Position numbers and translations under genes: made by a program. From Undaria pinnatifida (Eukaryota; Sar; Phaeophyceae; Laminariales; Alariaceae), in contig JABAKD010000008.1 of assembly GCA_012845835.1 (NCBI GenBank), positions 1,599,058 to 1,663,057 on the forward strand: a DNA stretch of 64,000 nt. The letters run 5' to 3'. Shown one piece after another: positions 20,180-30,030 of the stretch (position 1 is its first letter; every line of letters begins with the position of its first letter). The notes beneath the pieces are model-generated. The model saw only the letters and a list, made by a program, of their open reading frames with translations. It was not told the DNA's origin and did not search any database.

Positions 20180-21322
20180 CTACCCTAATCTTTTATCAAT
20201 ATTCCCACCCCAGGCCATTGGCCGTAGTCCTCCCGCCTCTTCCCTCCTTCCCCTCTTGACTTCGCGGTCCCTCAGAGCGAGTCTATATCTATTAACTCTG
20301 CGCGAAATCGCGACCAGAGTGGTCACAGAGATGATCTGGAGGGGGCGTTTCTTGCAGATGCTTTTCTGCGTTAGGGACGATCCGTCCATCCCTCCGACTA
20401 TGCTGGCCGCTACCTGGTCGATCAGGTCGCTGCCTTCTTTCCCGAGGCGCCCAAAGCTTTCCACCGCGAGGGTGGCGATTTTGCAGTTTCGTTCTTCGTC
20501 GAAAGACACTTGTTCTGGACGAGCGTAGTGATTGCGCTCGCGCGCCTCGGAAGTGAAAGAAGCTGATCCGTTTCGGGCGTCGCTGCCTGTCCGCATGTGG
20601 ACCCCCGCTTGCGGGTCCGCATACGTGACGTCAAGCAGTAACGATGTGTTGCGATATTCCGATGCCGTAGCATCTCGAAGTCCACCCGCGTCGATAACAA
20701 TGTCATTTCGTACACCCCTGTATGCGTGGCAGGGGGCCCCGCTTTCCACTTGGTGGCGGATGGGCATGCTCTTGAGGGTGCGGGAGAGCGCATGCACCAG
20801 GGGCTGGTGTCGGTCCACCTGTGCACCCGATCGGTGACACAATCGTGCATGCCGCGTATTAACCTCCGCTGCACCGCAGCAGGGGCACCTCACCACCAGG
20901 AATTCCTCCATCCCCAAGAACCTCCTTTCCGCAGTCACGAACCCTGGTGCTGGGATGTTTCCGGCCGAGTCGACAGGCCTCGCCCTTGAAGAGGCGGTAG
21001 ACCATAGCCCCGATTGACTCCGTTGCCGGGCCCTGGCCAAGCCTTGCGTCTCCTTCACTCCTTGAGAGTCGCCCGTGCCTCGCTGGGGCGTTGTCTCGGG
21101 GAGCTGGTCCAGCGAAGCGCCGTACCTCTCATAACGAACTCGGTTTACCAACTTCCCCGGTATATGCTGCGCTTTGCTGGAGCTGATAGTTTCGGCGTCG
21201 TGTGCAGGCAACACTTCCGCAAATAATTGCCATGAGACATCTTGCTCTCCTGCTCTAAAGGCTTTGTCCCACCAACGTTCTGGCACGATATTCGCCATGG
21301 CCTCCTCTGAAACCCCATGCAT
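20180..21322 (-). pseudogene. Retrotransposon C-terminus: zinc finger and PD-(D/E)XK-like endonuclease
   Basis: The longest uninterrupted part of copy 1 (380 residues to the stop at 20180). Around residues 140-165 is CPCCGAAEVNTRHARLCH, a C-x2-C...H...C/H finger as found just before the endonuclease in RLE-type non-LTR elements. It is followed by NDIVIDAGG, SLLLDVTYADPQ and CKIATLAVESFGRLGKEG. The spaced acidic residues (D in IVIDAG, D in LLDVT, then K...E in CKIATLAVE) fit the PD-(D/E)XK nuclease core that nicks target DNA for reverse transcription. The start at 21322 is a reading-frame accident: protein-like sequence continues upstream in other frames. The C-terminal ~70 residues are Arg-rich. 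Confidence 0.7.
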
Positions 21323-21346
21323 ATCGCGGAGGTCCCTGACGCTGTT

Positions 21347-22110
21347 TCAAAAGCGCCGAACGAGGTCACAATCGGGCAGCTCCCTCCGGATTTTGTCCCC
21401 TATAGCACCGGACAGATCAGCAAGCACCTCCGGCACCGTCGCCACCAAGCTCTCGGCGGATGATGACATCCTCCGGGCTTCAGAAGATGACAGCCCAAGC
21501 CCCCCGGCCCCCGTGGACAGGCTCGCCTGCGCCTGTTGATAGGGTTGCAGGGTCAGCATGTTTGTCGGGCACCCGTCCACGAAAAACGATGATTCTTCTG
21601 CTGCCCCCGGGAGATCGAGCAGTTTTCCCAGTATCCACAAGGTGTTGCCATCTGCCGTTTGGCATGCAGCCAGCGACAATTCTGGATCCATCGCGCGTTC
21701 AAGGTAGGAGGTCCGTTGCACCATAGAGCCGGTGGCGATCAGGTTGGCTGATTGCTTGTCCGGCATGCGCGGCACCATCCGCGCGAGTTGCTCCCCTCCC
21801 CCGTTTTGGACTATCTCTCCATTGTGCTCTCCCTCGCGTATTCATCTGTGCCGACGGGCACCCCGACCACCTTTGCCCCACCACGCTCGGCGATGCGGTC
21901 GCCAATACCTCCAGGAAGGGCAATTTGTTCCGGCGTAGGTAAGTGCCCCTTCGGGGGCAGGGCAACCGTTTTGCTCGGGTTGATTGCAGTGCTGATGTTG
22001 GACAGCTCACGCCGGAGGAGGGCGGGTACAACTTCAACAGTATCGGGTGTGATTTCTATCATTCCGATGCTAATACCATCTAGGTAGGCGAATGCCTCTA
22101 TACCTCTTAG
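21347..22110 (-). pseudogene. Retrotransposon RT catalytic loop, thumb and linker, frameshifted
   Basis: Upstream of the ATG at 22062 the frame reads AFAYLDGISIGM, which is the RT YxDD loop with the second Asp replaced by Gly. It continues NPSKTVALPPKGHLPT and GGAKVVGVPVGTDEYA (RT motifs after the YxDD loop). It then shifts frame to MVPRMPDKQSANLIATGSM and ACQTADGNTL (thumb and linker), and on to LSTGAGGLGLSSSEARRM and VRRELPDCDLVRR. The second copy has related strings in the same order. The YLDG change would itself be expected to inactivate the polymerase. Confidence 0.65.
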
Positions 22111-22139
22111 CTGGAACTCCGCCCGGACGCGTGCTACGT

Positions 22140-22385
22140 ACTATGGAGGTATACCTTTTTTTGGCGAAAATGTTTTCTGAATGACGGGGTTCCTTAACCC
22201 GAAATCGTCAGAAACAAGTAATTTATTTTGCGTGATTGTTGTCGTGTACCTGGGCCATGGTATTTTTCATCCGGTAGAGGTTTTATTTTTGTCCAAACCA
22301 GTTTTTGAGAGAGGTCTTAAGCTCCCAAAGTGAGGGGTGTAGTATTAAAAAAAAAGTGGCGTGCCCCTCTATCGTAGCGCGCGTC
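22140..22385. mobile_element. Small TIR element (family D) inserted in the RT
   Basis: The coding relic breaks at CTACGTA|CTATGGAGGTATACC and resumes beyond CCCCTCTATCGTAGC. The ends are imperfect inverted repeats of a GCTACGATAGAGGGGTATACC-like word. Inside, GGCGAAAATGTTTTCTGAAT and GACGGGGTTCCTTAACCC recur at about 34260-34370, 40290-40370, 47510-47585 and 49800-49945. It is ~245 bp with no coding capacity, so MITE-like. Confidence 0.55.
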
Positions 22386-22447
22386 CCCGAGTCCGCTTCA
22401 ACATCGGCAGGAGCGGCATGCAAACAACGCCGGCCCCATGGCATCTC

Positions 22448-23198
22448 CTAGTTGTACTCCACTGGATCAGTCGATCTTGCGCGTTTCTCCGGATTCAACC
22501 TGAAAGAACACGGGGGGGCAGATATCTCACCGTGACATTTTGCCACGAACGGTGTAAGCGCCGGCACGCAAGCGGCTGCCTCCGCAAGCATAGCAGTCCG
22601 TTTCACTGTGTTGAATGCGTTGAAGCAATCGGCGAGGTTCAGCCAGTGTTTTGCCTCGTGATGTGCCCTTGCGCGTAGCACTACCTGTTCCACCCCCCCT
22701 CGTACTCCGACTGCACACTGTCTCGCTTCGCGGTTGATCTCCCCCAGCCGTGGTTGCCACTGTCGCATGGTCCCGGCTGTAAGAGGAAGCCTCCACGTCA
22801 TCCCCACGCAGACGGGGCGGCATTTTTCACCCAAGGCAGTGAGGTTTGATTGCAAAAAGAGCTGAAAGAGTTCCGGCGGGAAGGCGTTTGGATCGTCGAT
22901 AATTTTTTGTCCCGAAGAAGGCTCCAATGCCAGCTCCAAGGTTTTCGCGCCCGAAGATAGTCCTGAGTATCGACTGCAGGTGTAAAAAGCGCAGGCCGTC
23001 GCTTCCCGCGCCTGATAACGCGTTGCGAGAATTGATGACCTCGAGGACCACCTGTGGGTCGAGATCTTCCTCCGGGCGCCAGTTGGGACCACTCCCTTCC
23101 TCCGGGTCGGAGGAACTTTCTGCCACTGCTGCCGCTGCTGCTTCGGAGGCGGATGTCTGATCCTCCTCCGGGAACTTTGCTTTCATTCGCTCTCTCAC
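22448..23198 (-). pseudogene. Retrotransposon RT palm, frameshifted
   Basis: Frame 1 (to 22827): SRNALSGAGSDGLRFLHLQS, an RT motif-1 pattern (xxAxGxDGLRxxHL). Frame 2: LTALGEKCRPVCVGMTWR, GVRGGVEQVVLRARAHHEA and LNLADCFNAFNTVKRTAML, where the D of LADCFNAFN is the motif-A Asp, then ALTPFVAKCHG. The two frames overlap at about 22827-22860. The segment that should hold the next RT motif is missing or replaced by the inserted element. Confidence 0.7.
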
Positions 23199-23434
23199 GT
23201 TTCCTGTTCCCCGGCGCGCGCGGTCCCACGAGGAGACTGCGTGCCGCCACAGTCACCCCTCCTGGATGGCGGCAAGTTGAGGATGCCTTCTTAAACATAT
23301 CAGCGTCCGTCTCTTCGCGCGATTGACCGCTCTGCCTGGTCGGTGTTCGACGGGCATACTCCATTAACCACGGGAGCAAAAGGGTGCGCTCACCGCGTTC
23401 GGCAGACACAAACCTCTGGCACCGTTTCATTCGG

Positions 23435-23950
23435 CTATCCTGCGAGTGCGGTAGAGCCGGGAAGATGTACCACTGCATTGATCGACCTCGAGATTGATTG
23501 CGCCGTCTCCGATTGTGTGGTTTGGCGATGCTCTCCCAAGGCATGATTGAGGAGGTCAACCACATGAGTGATAAGCTTGGCGTAGGCAGTAGCCAGCCTC
23601 AGCTGCACTTTGGCAAGAGTAACGAAGCGTTGTTGGAGATCCTCAAGGGGAACATCATCGAGCGGTCCTGCAAAATACCCCCCGTGTTTTGGTCTCAGGG
23701 ATAGCAAGAGGCCATCCCGGCGCCCTTCCTCGCCATCGTCAGGGCTCCCTCCGAGTCTGGCTGCCGTAACACGTAATCCAGGATCGGCCTGAGCTGCGCC
23801 GCTTCTAACGATTCCCGTCTTTCATGGCGGACTGGCCATCCCCTTGCTCCGCAGAGAAGCGGCGCCTGCGCCCCGCCTCGTCTGACTGCGTTCACCACGC
23901 ACCGCCCGTGCATTGCATGTTGACGTGTTCCACAGGGCAATCCCACCACA
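23435..23950 (-). pseudogene. Retrotransposon N-terminal region
   Basis: LEDLQQRFVTLAKVQLRLAT and AKLITHVVDLLNHALGEH match MENLRRRFAAGKTVQSQLEG and HLTVRVLGTLNHDMGEH of the 54.2 kb copy, so this helical region belongs to the element. The frame just upstream (to 23949) contains RRESLEAAQLRPILDYVLR and may be the N-terminus. No known domain name is assigned. Confidence 0.5.
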
Positions 23951-24616
23951 CTCGGTGTCCCTGAGCAATCGTTGCTCTACAAACCCCCGCAGGTCGTACC
24001 GCTCACTCTGGTCGTCTGCAACGAATAAGTGCGACGTTGCACTACGTCCCCTGGTGTTCAATTCTAAAATAAAAGTCGAATCACGATTCTCATAGCGAGA
24101 TCTCCGCACTGCCGTGTGGTGATCGGTTCCTGAGTTAGGTCAGGCAGCCCGCAGGGGAGAGGCAAATCACTCAGTCGGAAGTAACCAATCGGTTGGCGCG
24201 TAGCTCAAGCTCCGAAGAGCATATTGCGAAAGAAAGGGGCTCAGGACTGTTGTATTGATTGTCGATCTCGTCCAAGAGGAGAGCAGGAGGAGGGAGGAGA
24301 GTGTGCGAGTGTGCGGGGAGCTCGATTGCTTGTCTCAGCTCGACCATCCTGCATTAATCGAAAAGCAACTCCAATACCCCGGACCCTGACCGCCAGTTGG
24401 CTCCGATCGTCAGTTCAAACGGTTGGGGTCCTTCCCAATTGAATATACTAAACGACATTATAAATTTATTAATCAAGCCGCATATCCACGTAATCGGCAT
24501 TAAACATGCCGCACTTCTTGTACTGCCTATAGCACTTTGTGCTGTTGTGTTGTTGTGGCCTACTCGCGCTACAACAGGCGACCATGTACCGCGATCAGCG
24601 ACTCACAGTATAGAGT

Positions 24617-24690
24617 TCTGACTACTGCTGGGGGGTAGCATGGTAGCTAATAAAGTCCTGATTACTGCTGGGGGGTAGCATGGTAGCTAT
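24617..24690 (+). repeat. Perfect-looking 2-copy tandem repeat, ~39 bp
   Basis: CTGA(C/T)TACTGCTGGGGGGTAG followed by CATGGTAGCTA occurs twice in direct succession. Confidence 0.8.
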
Positions 24691-25100
24691 CCTTAATGTT
24701 TTCATGCTCTTCGATAATAGGATGGGCGCCAAAATGGATCCTTCGCGCTTTTCGATAAAGAGCATGAATGAAGCTCTTCGATCTTCGATAAAGAACATGA
24801 AAATCGTAGGTCGAATTTTATGTTAGAATTTAGCTCAATTTATTTCGTGAAAAATACCCGAAAAATTTACCACTCTACCTCTTATCGAGGAACGGCGTAA
24901 TTTGTTTTAGAATTCGAAAAACGCAAAATTGTCAATTAATATCTCCGTGGGCAACGACCGAGGCGAGCCATGGCTCGCATCCCCCCCGGAGTGCAGCGGT
25001 TAGCAGCAGTTTTGTTTCGCCGGCAGCGGCTAGGAGTGCAGTGGCTCTAGGCATCTCTTGGGTGGAGTGGCGCAGCCCCAGCGCCCCACACGGGCAGGAG
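24691..25100. other. A/T-rich stretch with a CATGCTCTTCGAT inverted motif
   Basis: TTTTCATGCTCTTCGATAA (24702-24720) is answered by TCGATAAAGAGCATGAA (24753-24769) and again by TCGATAAAGAACATGAAAA (24785-24803), so a hairpin with alternative right arms is possible. No gene seen. Confidence 0.45.
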
Positions 25101-25330
25101 CGACGGGGGAAATAAAAACGGTCGAACTTTTGAGTTTCTGAGCGAAGTCGTGATGCGGTGATTAGTCTATTCGTGTAACTTTGGAGGTACACAGGGCAAC
25201 GAAAAAATGTTTTTGAATTACATGCTACACATTGTCGGACGGTGAACAAAGTACCACGCAGCTTGCAATAAAGGTGAGTATCGACCCTAAGCTTAAATCG
25301 AACCAACAGCTGACCTGTTTATAAAGTTTT
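25100..25330 (-). repeat. Chimeric repeat scrap: foldback-element end plus C-tail
   Basis: CGGTCGAACTTTTGAG, GAGCGAAGTC and GTGTAACTTTGGAGGTACA match 15352-15405 and, inverted, 19660-19715 of the foldback family. The next ~80 bases (CACGCAGCTTGCAATAAAGG, then TGAGTATCGACC) are a weak copy of the C-element tail. Confidence 0.5.
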
Positions 25331-25554
25331 GTTTTGAAAGTTAATAACAATGCATTAAAGAGGCAGAATATATATACACAGTTAGGCTACGGCAGTAAGA
25401 GTAGTAGTGATTGTACTCAAAGGGAAATGTTACGTATGTTTCTGTGATCAAACAGGGGAGATTCCACACGACAACGTTATAGAGAGTGCCCGTTCGTACA
25501 TACAAGGTAGTCTAATAATATACCTCTGATTGATGTGGTATATATACAGTTTCC

Positions 25555-25675
25555 GTAATACGCGCGATCGGAGGTATCACATACAGCTTGCAAAGATGAG
25601 TTTCGACAAAATATTCGATCTCACAGCTGGAGGAGTGTATTTTCATTTTTTATAATATATACGACGTACAGTTTA
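25555..25675 (+). repeat. C-element tail fragment
   Basis: ACGCGCGATCGGAGGTATCA, CAGCTTGCAAAGATGAGTTT, CGACAAAATATTCGATCTCA and a final TTTTTTATAATATATA match the C tail closely. The left part is absent. Confidence 0.8.
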
Positions 25676-25773
25676 TTAGAGATACAACCATAAAATAACC
25701 CCTTCGCTGAACTCTGCCATCAGCGCAGACTAAAGGGATATATGGGAGGAACAGGCTTATACCCATGTTAAGG

Positions 25774-27445
25774 TAGTAGCGGGGTATTATTATAGTCCGT
25801 TTGACCACTCGCAAAAGGTTAACACCAACAGCTTACCCAAGCTAAGCCCTATAGCACTCTCCCCCCCTGAAACGGCGGGATAATAGCAGGTCGGCCGGAT
25901 ATACCGGCGGACCTGTCAATTATCCAAGCCGTTTCATTTCCTGGGTATACCGGGGAGAGTATTTTTCAAGTTCGACACGGGGGAAGTCTGAAAAAGTTTA
26001 TTATGGTGGATGTGGGATTTGAACCCACGGCCCAAAAAAACATGGTCTGTCGACGACGCCATTTGTTAATAAGGAATTAGTGGGGTATTAGTCTCCGTTT
26101 GACCACTTGCAAAAGGTTAACCAATAGCTTACCCAAACTAAGCCTTACAACAACCGCCAGATAGATGGGATCCCGGATTGTGCTTTTATTAGAGACACAC
26201 CTTAATAACATTATTAACCACTGAGCTATGCAGTCAGTGCAAAGCACAGTGACTTCGTGGTGTATCTCTAACAACATCGATATCATACGGTTTTTTTCCA
26301 GGTGAACATGCTGTTGTAGTTACTTGTTATTTCTGGGTCAGATACTATGTATACTGGTTTATAAGTCGATCCCTTACGTACACAAGAGTGGGGGTCCCAT
26401 GTGTCTGTCTATAAGTAGGATGAGAGCAACACGAAAATGTAGCCTATCAGAAAAGCTCAATTTATGGTATTAATAGTTCCCCCCGCCCCCGCCGCCCCTC
26501 TCTCAAAAGCGCCTCTGGAAACAATAACTAAGCTTGGTTGGGAAGAACTACTTTTTGATACAAGAACTTGGCTCTCTGCCAGCACCTCTTCTTCTACCTG
26601 CATCCCTATACGCCCCTTATTGCTTACCTCTATCTAGCATAATCTGGACAGAATATCACTACTCTTACACTTACACTTTGAAGTATTTTCATTACTATTG
26701 CAATCCAATTAAGGGTACTACTACACAGCTTGATTGAGTGTCAATAAAGAAAGATTTCCCAATACTTTACCAACAAAAGTAATAGAAGATTGTTAAGGTA
26801 TTAGAGGGGTATTAGTCCGTTTGACCACTTGCAAAAGGTTAACCAATAGCTTACCCAAACTAAGCCTTATAACACTCTCGCCCCCTGAAACGGCGGGATA
26901 GCAGGTCGGCCGGATATACGGGCGGACCTGTCAATTATCCAAGCCGTTTCATTTCCTGGGGATACCAGGAAGAGTATTTTTCAAGTTCGCCATGGGGAAA
27001 TCTGAAAAAGTTTATTATGGTGGATGTGGGGATCGAACCCACGACCCAAAAACCCATGGTCTGTCGACGACGCCATTTGTTAAGGACTTTAGTGGGGTAT
27101 TAGTCCGTTTGACCACTTGCAACTGGTTAACCAATAGCTTACCCAAACTAAGCCTTATAACACTCTCCCCCCCTGAAACGGCGGGATAGCAGGTCGGCCG
27201 GATATACGGGCGGACCTGTCAATTATCCAAGCCGTTTCATTCCCTGGGGATACCAGGAAGAGTATTTTTCAAGTTCGCCATGGGGAAATCTGAAAAAGTT
27301 TATTATGGTGGATGTGGGGATCGAACCCACGACCCAAAAACCCATGGTCTGTCGACGACGCCATTTTAGTGGGGTATTAGTCCGTTTGACCACTTGCAAC
27401 TGGTCAACCAATAGCTTACCCAAACTAAGCCTTATAACAAGATCA
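25774..27445 (-). repeat. Tandem array of tRNA-like segments alternating with a foldback
   Basis: Nearly full units at 25774-26076, 26796-27085 and 27090-27368, with partial ones at 26077-26160 and 27369-27445. On the minus strand each unit has AAGGCTTAGTTTGG (box-A-like), GCAAGTGGTCAAACGG (D-arm-like), GGCGTCGTCGACAGACCATG, then a perfect T-arm GTGGG-TTCGATC-CCCAC followed by ATCCACCA. In the first unit the loop is TTCAAAT but the 5 bp stem is kept. The linker carries nested stems (TGAAACGGC...GCCGTTTCA around AGGTC...GACCT, outer ACTCT...AGAGT). The 3' half looks like a type II (Leu/Ser) tRNA. No matching 5' acceptor strand (GGTGGAT) was found, so these are tRNA-derived, not intact tRNAs. 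Confidence 0.65.
26191..26269. mobile_element. Tiny MITE (79 bp) with TA flanks
   Basis: The ends AGAGACACACC and GGTGTATCTCT are inverted repeats (10 of 11), and the outer TA at both ends fits a TA target duplication (Tc1/mariner-like MITEs). Its minus strand contains GCATAGCTCAGTGGTTAA, a good match to a tRNA box A/D-arm. It interrupts a unit of the tRNA-like array. A sister copy is at 36970-37038. Confidence 0.55.
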
Positions 27446-28497
27446 CCATCAAAAATATACGAACAAAAACGGGTAAAAGAGCGAAAACCCAAACCGATTT
27501 TGTTTGACACAAAAAGCCCAAAAAAAACAACACGCCGCTGCGTCTTATCTCTCAACCCAAGAGTGTACATGTACCTGGTATAGTCTATGCAGTAGAGTAG
27601 CAGCAAGATGGGGATGAGTGACAGAAAGCAGGAATGTGCACACAGCAAAAGAAACGCAATACCATCATCATCTTGCGTGCAGTCTACTCGAGAAGATAAC
27701 ATGCCAAACAAAGCAGCTGTGATGACACACAGCTCAATCAAACAAAAGCTCTTATACACTACCATACATCGTACGCATACTTTTTACCCGTATATCCACC
27801 ACATATGCCATGTCCAAGCTCATTCAGCTGCACACACGTACGTATCAGTGCAATGATCAGGTTGAAAATCCACATGCTATCTATCCATCCTTTACATCGA
27901 TTGTGAGATATGGCAAAATATTAGCTAAAAAAAACGATTATATTATATCTTCTTATTGATCTTAATATTGAGCCATCACGACCTCGGCGCAGCAGTGGCA
28001 CCTCTCACGCACGCGTTTGATCAACAATCAAGAAGAATTACAAGTTACTACTACGACAACAGCAGTAGTAGCCCATTGCTATAGGACCCAGGTACCCAGC
28101 CAGGTACCGAGATGATACAAGTCCATTTTTGGGGACCCAGGAACCACAGGTACGCCCACAGACACAACCCAACGACAAAAAAAAGGACAGAGCGCTCTCC
28201 TCAACGTCCATGTGAGTAGTAGTAGCAGTAGTAGTAGCAGTAGTAGTAGTATTAATAGTAGTAATATACTCGTACATACGACTCTATTAATTATGCTTCT
28301 TTCTCCTGGGCATGAACGAGTGTGGAATGCAGAATTAAGAATGAATGGGTCGTCATCATCATAGTGCCAGTCAGTGTGCACGTTGCTATTGTTTTGTGTC
28401 GGAAGGCAAACACATGAAAAAACAAATGTTCCACCTTTTTTCTTGATGTTTCATACACCACCACCATGGCATTATTCATTCGGTTGAGCGTATTGTG
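27446..28497. other. Intergenic, no gene recognised
   Basis: Open frames on both strands (27223-27765 minus, 27608-27856 plus) overlap each other or the tRNA-like array and have no domain. A GTAGTAGTA-type triplet run lies at about 28214-28265. Confidence 0.4.
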
Positions 28498-28572
28498 CAC
28501 ATGTTACATCATATCACATGTTACATTAGTCTACATCACATGTTACACTACATCACATGTTACATCATTTTA
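28498..28572 (+). repeat. ~16-22 bp tandem repeat, CATCACATGTTACA
   Basis: ACATGTTACA(T/C) occurs four times with short CATCA/ATATCA/TAGTCT spacers. Confidence 0.8.
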
Positions 28573-28574
28573 GA

Positions 28575-29470
28575 AAATGAAAATACACTCCAGCTGTGAG
28601 ATCGAAGATTTTGTCGAAACTCATCTTTGCAAGCTGTGTGTGATACTCCGATCGCGCGTATTACGGGTTGTGCGTCCTCATTAAGCATAATATAGGTCGG
28701 CGACTCCCCTTGCAACTACAGTGTAGCTATCAGGGTCAACAGGGTGATTTTAGTCAGTCTGTGCGCGGAAACTATAAAACCCGTTTCTGAGGGGGACAAA
28801 ATCTGACAGCTGTGGAGGGAAATGTATCCGTTTATCAAGTGAATCCTGTAAGTCGAATAACCGGTAAGGGGGGGGCGGAGTTTTGAAGGACGTGGGGGCT
28901 TGGTTTTGATCAAAAGCGAGCGGGGTTGGAGGGGGGGGGGAAGGGGGGGGGGGGGGGCGGACGGGCGGGCAATATGTACGTGGAAGCTATAAATCCTTTT
29001 AAGGGGATAAATCTGACGGTTTAGAAAAAAAAAAAAGAACAAAAAAAAAATGCACCAGTTTATCATAGGGAGGGGGGGGGGGTTGGGGCGGGGGTGGGGC
29101 GTGTGGGGAAGCTCAATCTGTGCGTGGAAACTATACATTATTTTGAGGGGATAGATGTGACGGTTTTGGAAAGAATGCATCAGTTTATCATGTATATCCT
29201 GGGGTAAGTCGTACAATCAGTGAGTAGAGAGCGGAGTGTTCGAGGGGGTGGGGGTGGGATGGGGCGGGGGGGTTGGGGAGGTAGGGGGTGGGGGCGGGGG
29301 GGGGGGAGGGGGGGGGGGGGAGGGGGCGCGGGAAAAGGAAGGGTTTTAGGTGAGGGGTTTGTTATACGTGTGGTGCTAGGTCTAGGCGATGGTGCGGGTG
29401 GTGGGGAAGAAGGGGGCGTTCGGGGCGGGGGGGGGGGGGGAAGGCAGCGGCATGGATGGCTCTAGAAAGA
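28575..29470 (-). mobile_element. C element, copy 2 (reverse orientation)
   Basis: Reverse complement of the 13.8-15.26 kb element, in the same subunit order: tail with AAACTCATCTTTGCAAGCTG (28617-28636), body with GGCGACTCCCCTTGCAACTA, three TTTATAGTTTCC-type words each next to a G run (poly-C in the element sense), and the far end TAGGTCTAGGCGATGGTGCG. Shorter than copy 1. Gly-rich and Pro-rich open frames are poly-G/poly-C artefacts. Confidence 0.7.
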
Positions 29471-29479
29471 TAATATCAC

Positions 29480-30030
29480 ATCAACGCGCATAATCAAGTC
29501 CGTGGTCACAGGACAGGCTCCAGTCACTCTGGAGCTGAGGAATACCCCAGGGGAAAACACAAACAGACCAAAGGTGGTACACGCATGAATCACAGCTGAC
29601 GCAATTCATGCCTCCACCAGAAACATGTAAAAGTGAAATCGGGAGTCATGTCAGCCTACGATGTGCCAGGTCCATACTGGTGCATACGGCTCACTACTCG
29701 CGCCTGGAAAAATCGACTATACCGCTTGCCACTCAAGAAAGACTACCACGTATATATTGCACGTAGTACCTATCACTACGCATACACACGACAGACGCGC
29801 GTCAATTGGAAAAAAGAAACAAAGAAAACAAACAAAATAAGGGACAGGAAAGAAACGACAAGAAAGCGAAAAAACGAAAAAGGAAAGGAAAAAGGAAAGA
29901 AAAGAAAAGACGAGAAAAGCAAGAAAAGACAAGACAAGAAGAGGAAGTAAGGAAAGGAAAAGAGAAAAATATGTCATACCAGCAGACTCTAGGAACTGAC
30001 CAAAGACGGCATTGGGCTCATAGAGGGTAT
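29480..30030 (-). repeat. Uninterrupted B and A modules (reference junctions)
   Basis: Plus-strand order is B (29488-29575: ATAATCAAGTCCGTGGTCAC, CTCCAGTCACTCTGGAG, GAGGAATACCCCAGGGG) and A (29576-29810), then the purine tract (29810-29975) and AACTGACCAAAGACGGCATTG. It provides the empty site for both insertions at 13.8-16.7 kb. Confidence 0.75.

Larger units (their letters stand above)
20180..24109 (-). mobile_element. Decayed non-LTR retrotransposon (RT plus restriction-like endonuclease), copy 1
   Basis: Reading down the minus strand the parts are, in order: an N-terminal region (about 23950-23435), RT start (23198-22827), RT palm with the motif-A-like Asp (22800-22448), an inserted small element (22385-22140), RT YLDD region and thumb (22110-21811), linker (21778-21347), zinc finger (about 20904-20860) and restriction-like endonuclease (about 20800-20400). 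All the expected domains of a single-ORF, RLE-bearing non-LTR element (the broad R2/CRE/Utopia-like type) are present and colinear, but split by frameshifts and stops. A second copy with the same order lies at 54200-57620. Position of the poly-A or tail repeat is not clear. Confidence 0.7.

Noticed and set aside
20256-21539. Plus-strand frames over the endonuclease region
   Set aside because: They are shadows of the minus-strand zinc finger and nuclease, which have family motifs.
27002-27080. Functional tRNA-Leu/Ser genes
   Set aside because: The T-arm and 3' acceptor strand are good, but no pairing 5' acceptor strand is present and the spacing between arms is too long for a normal tRNA.
29220-29465. 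Gly-rich protein
   Set aside because: Translation of poly-G runs of a reverse-orientation C element.
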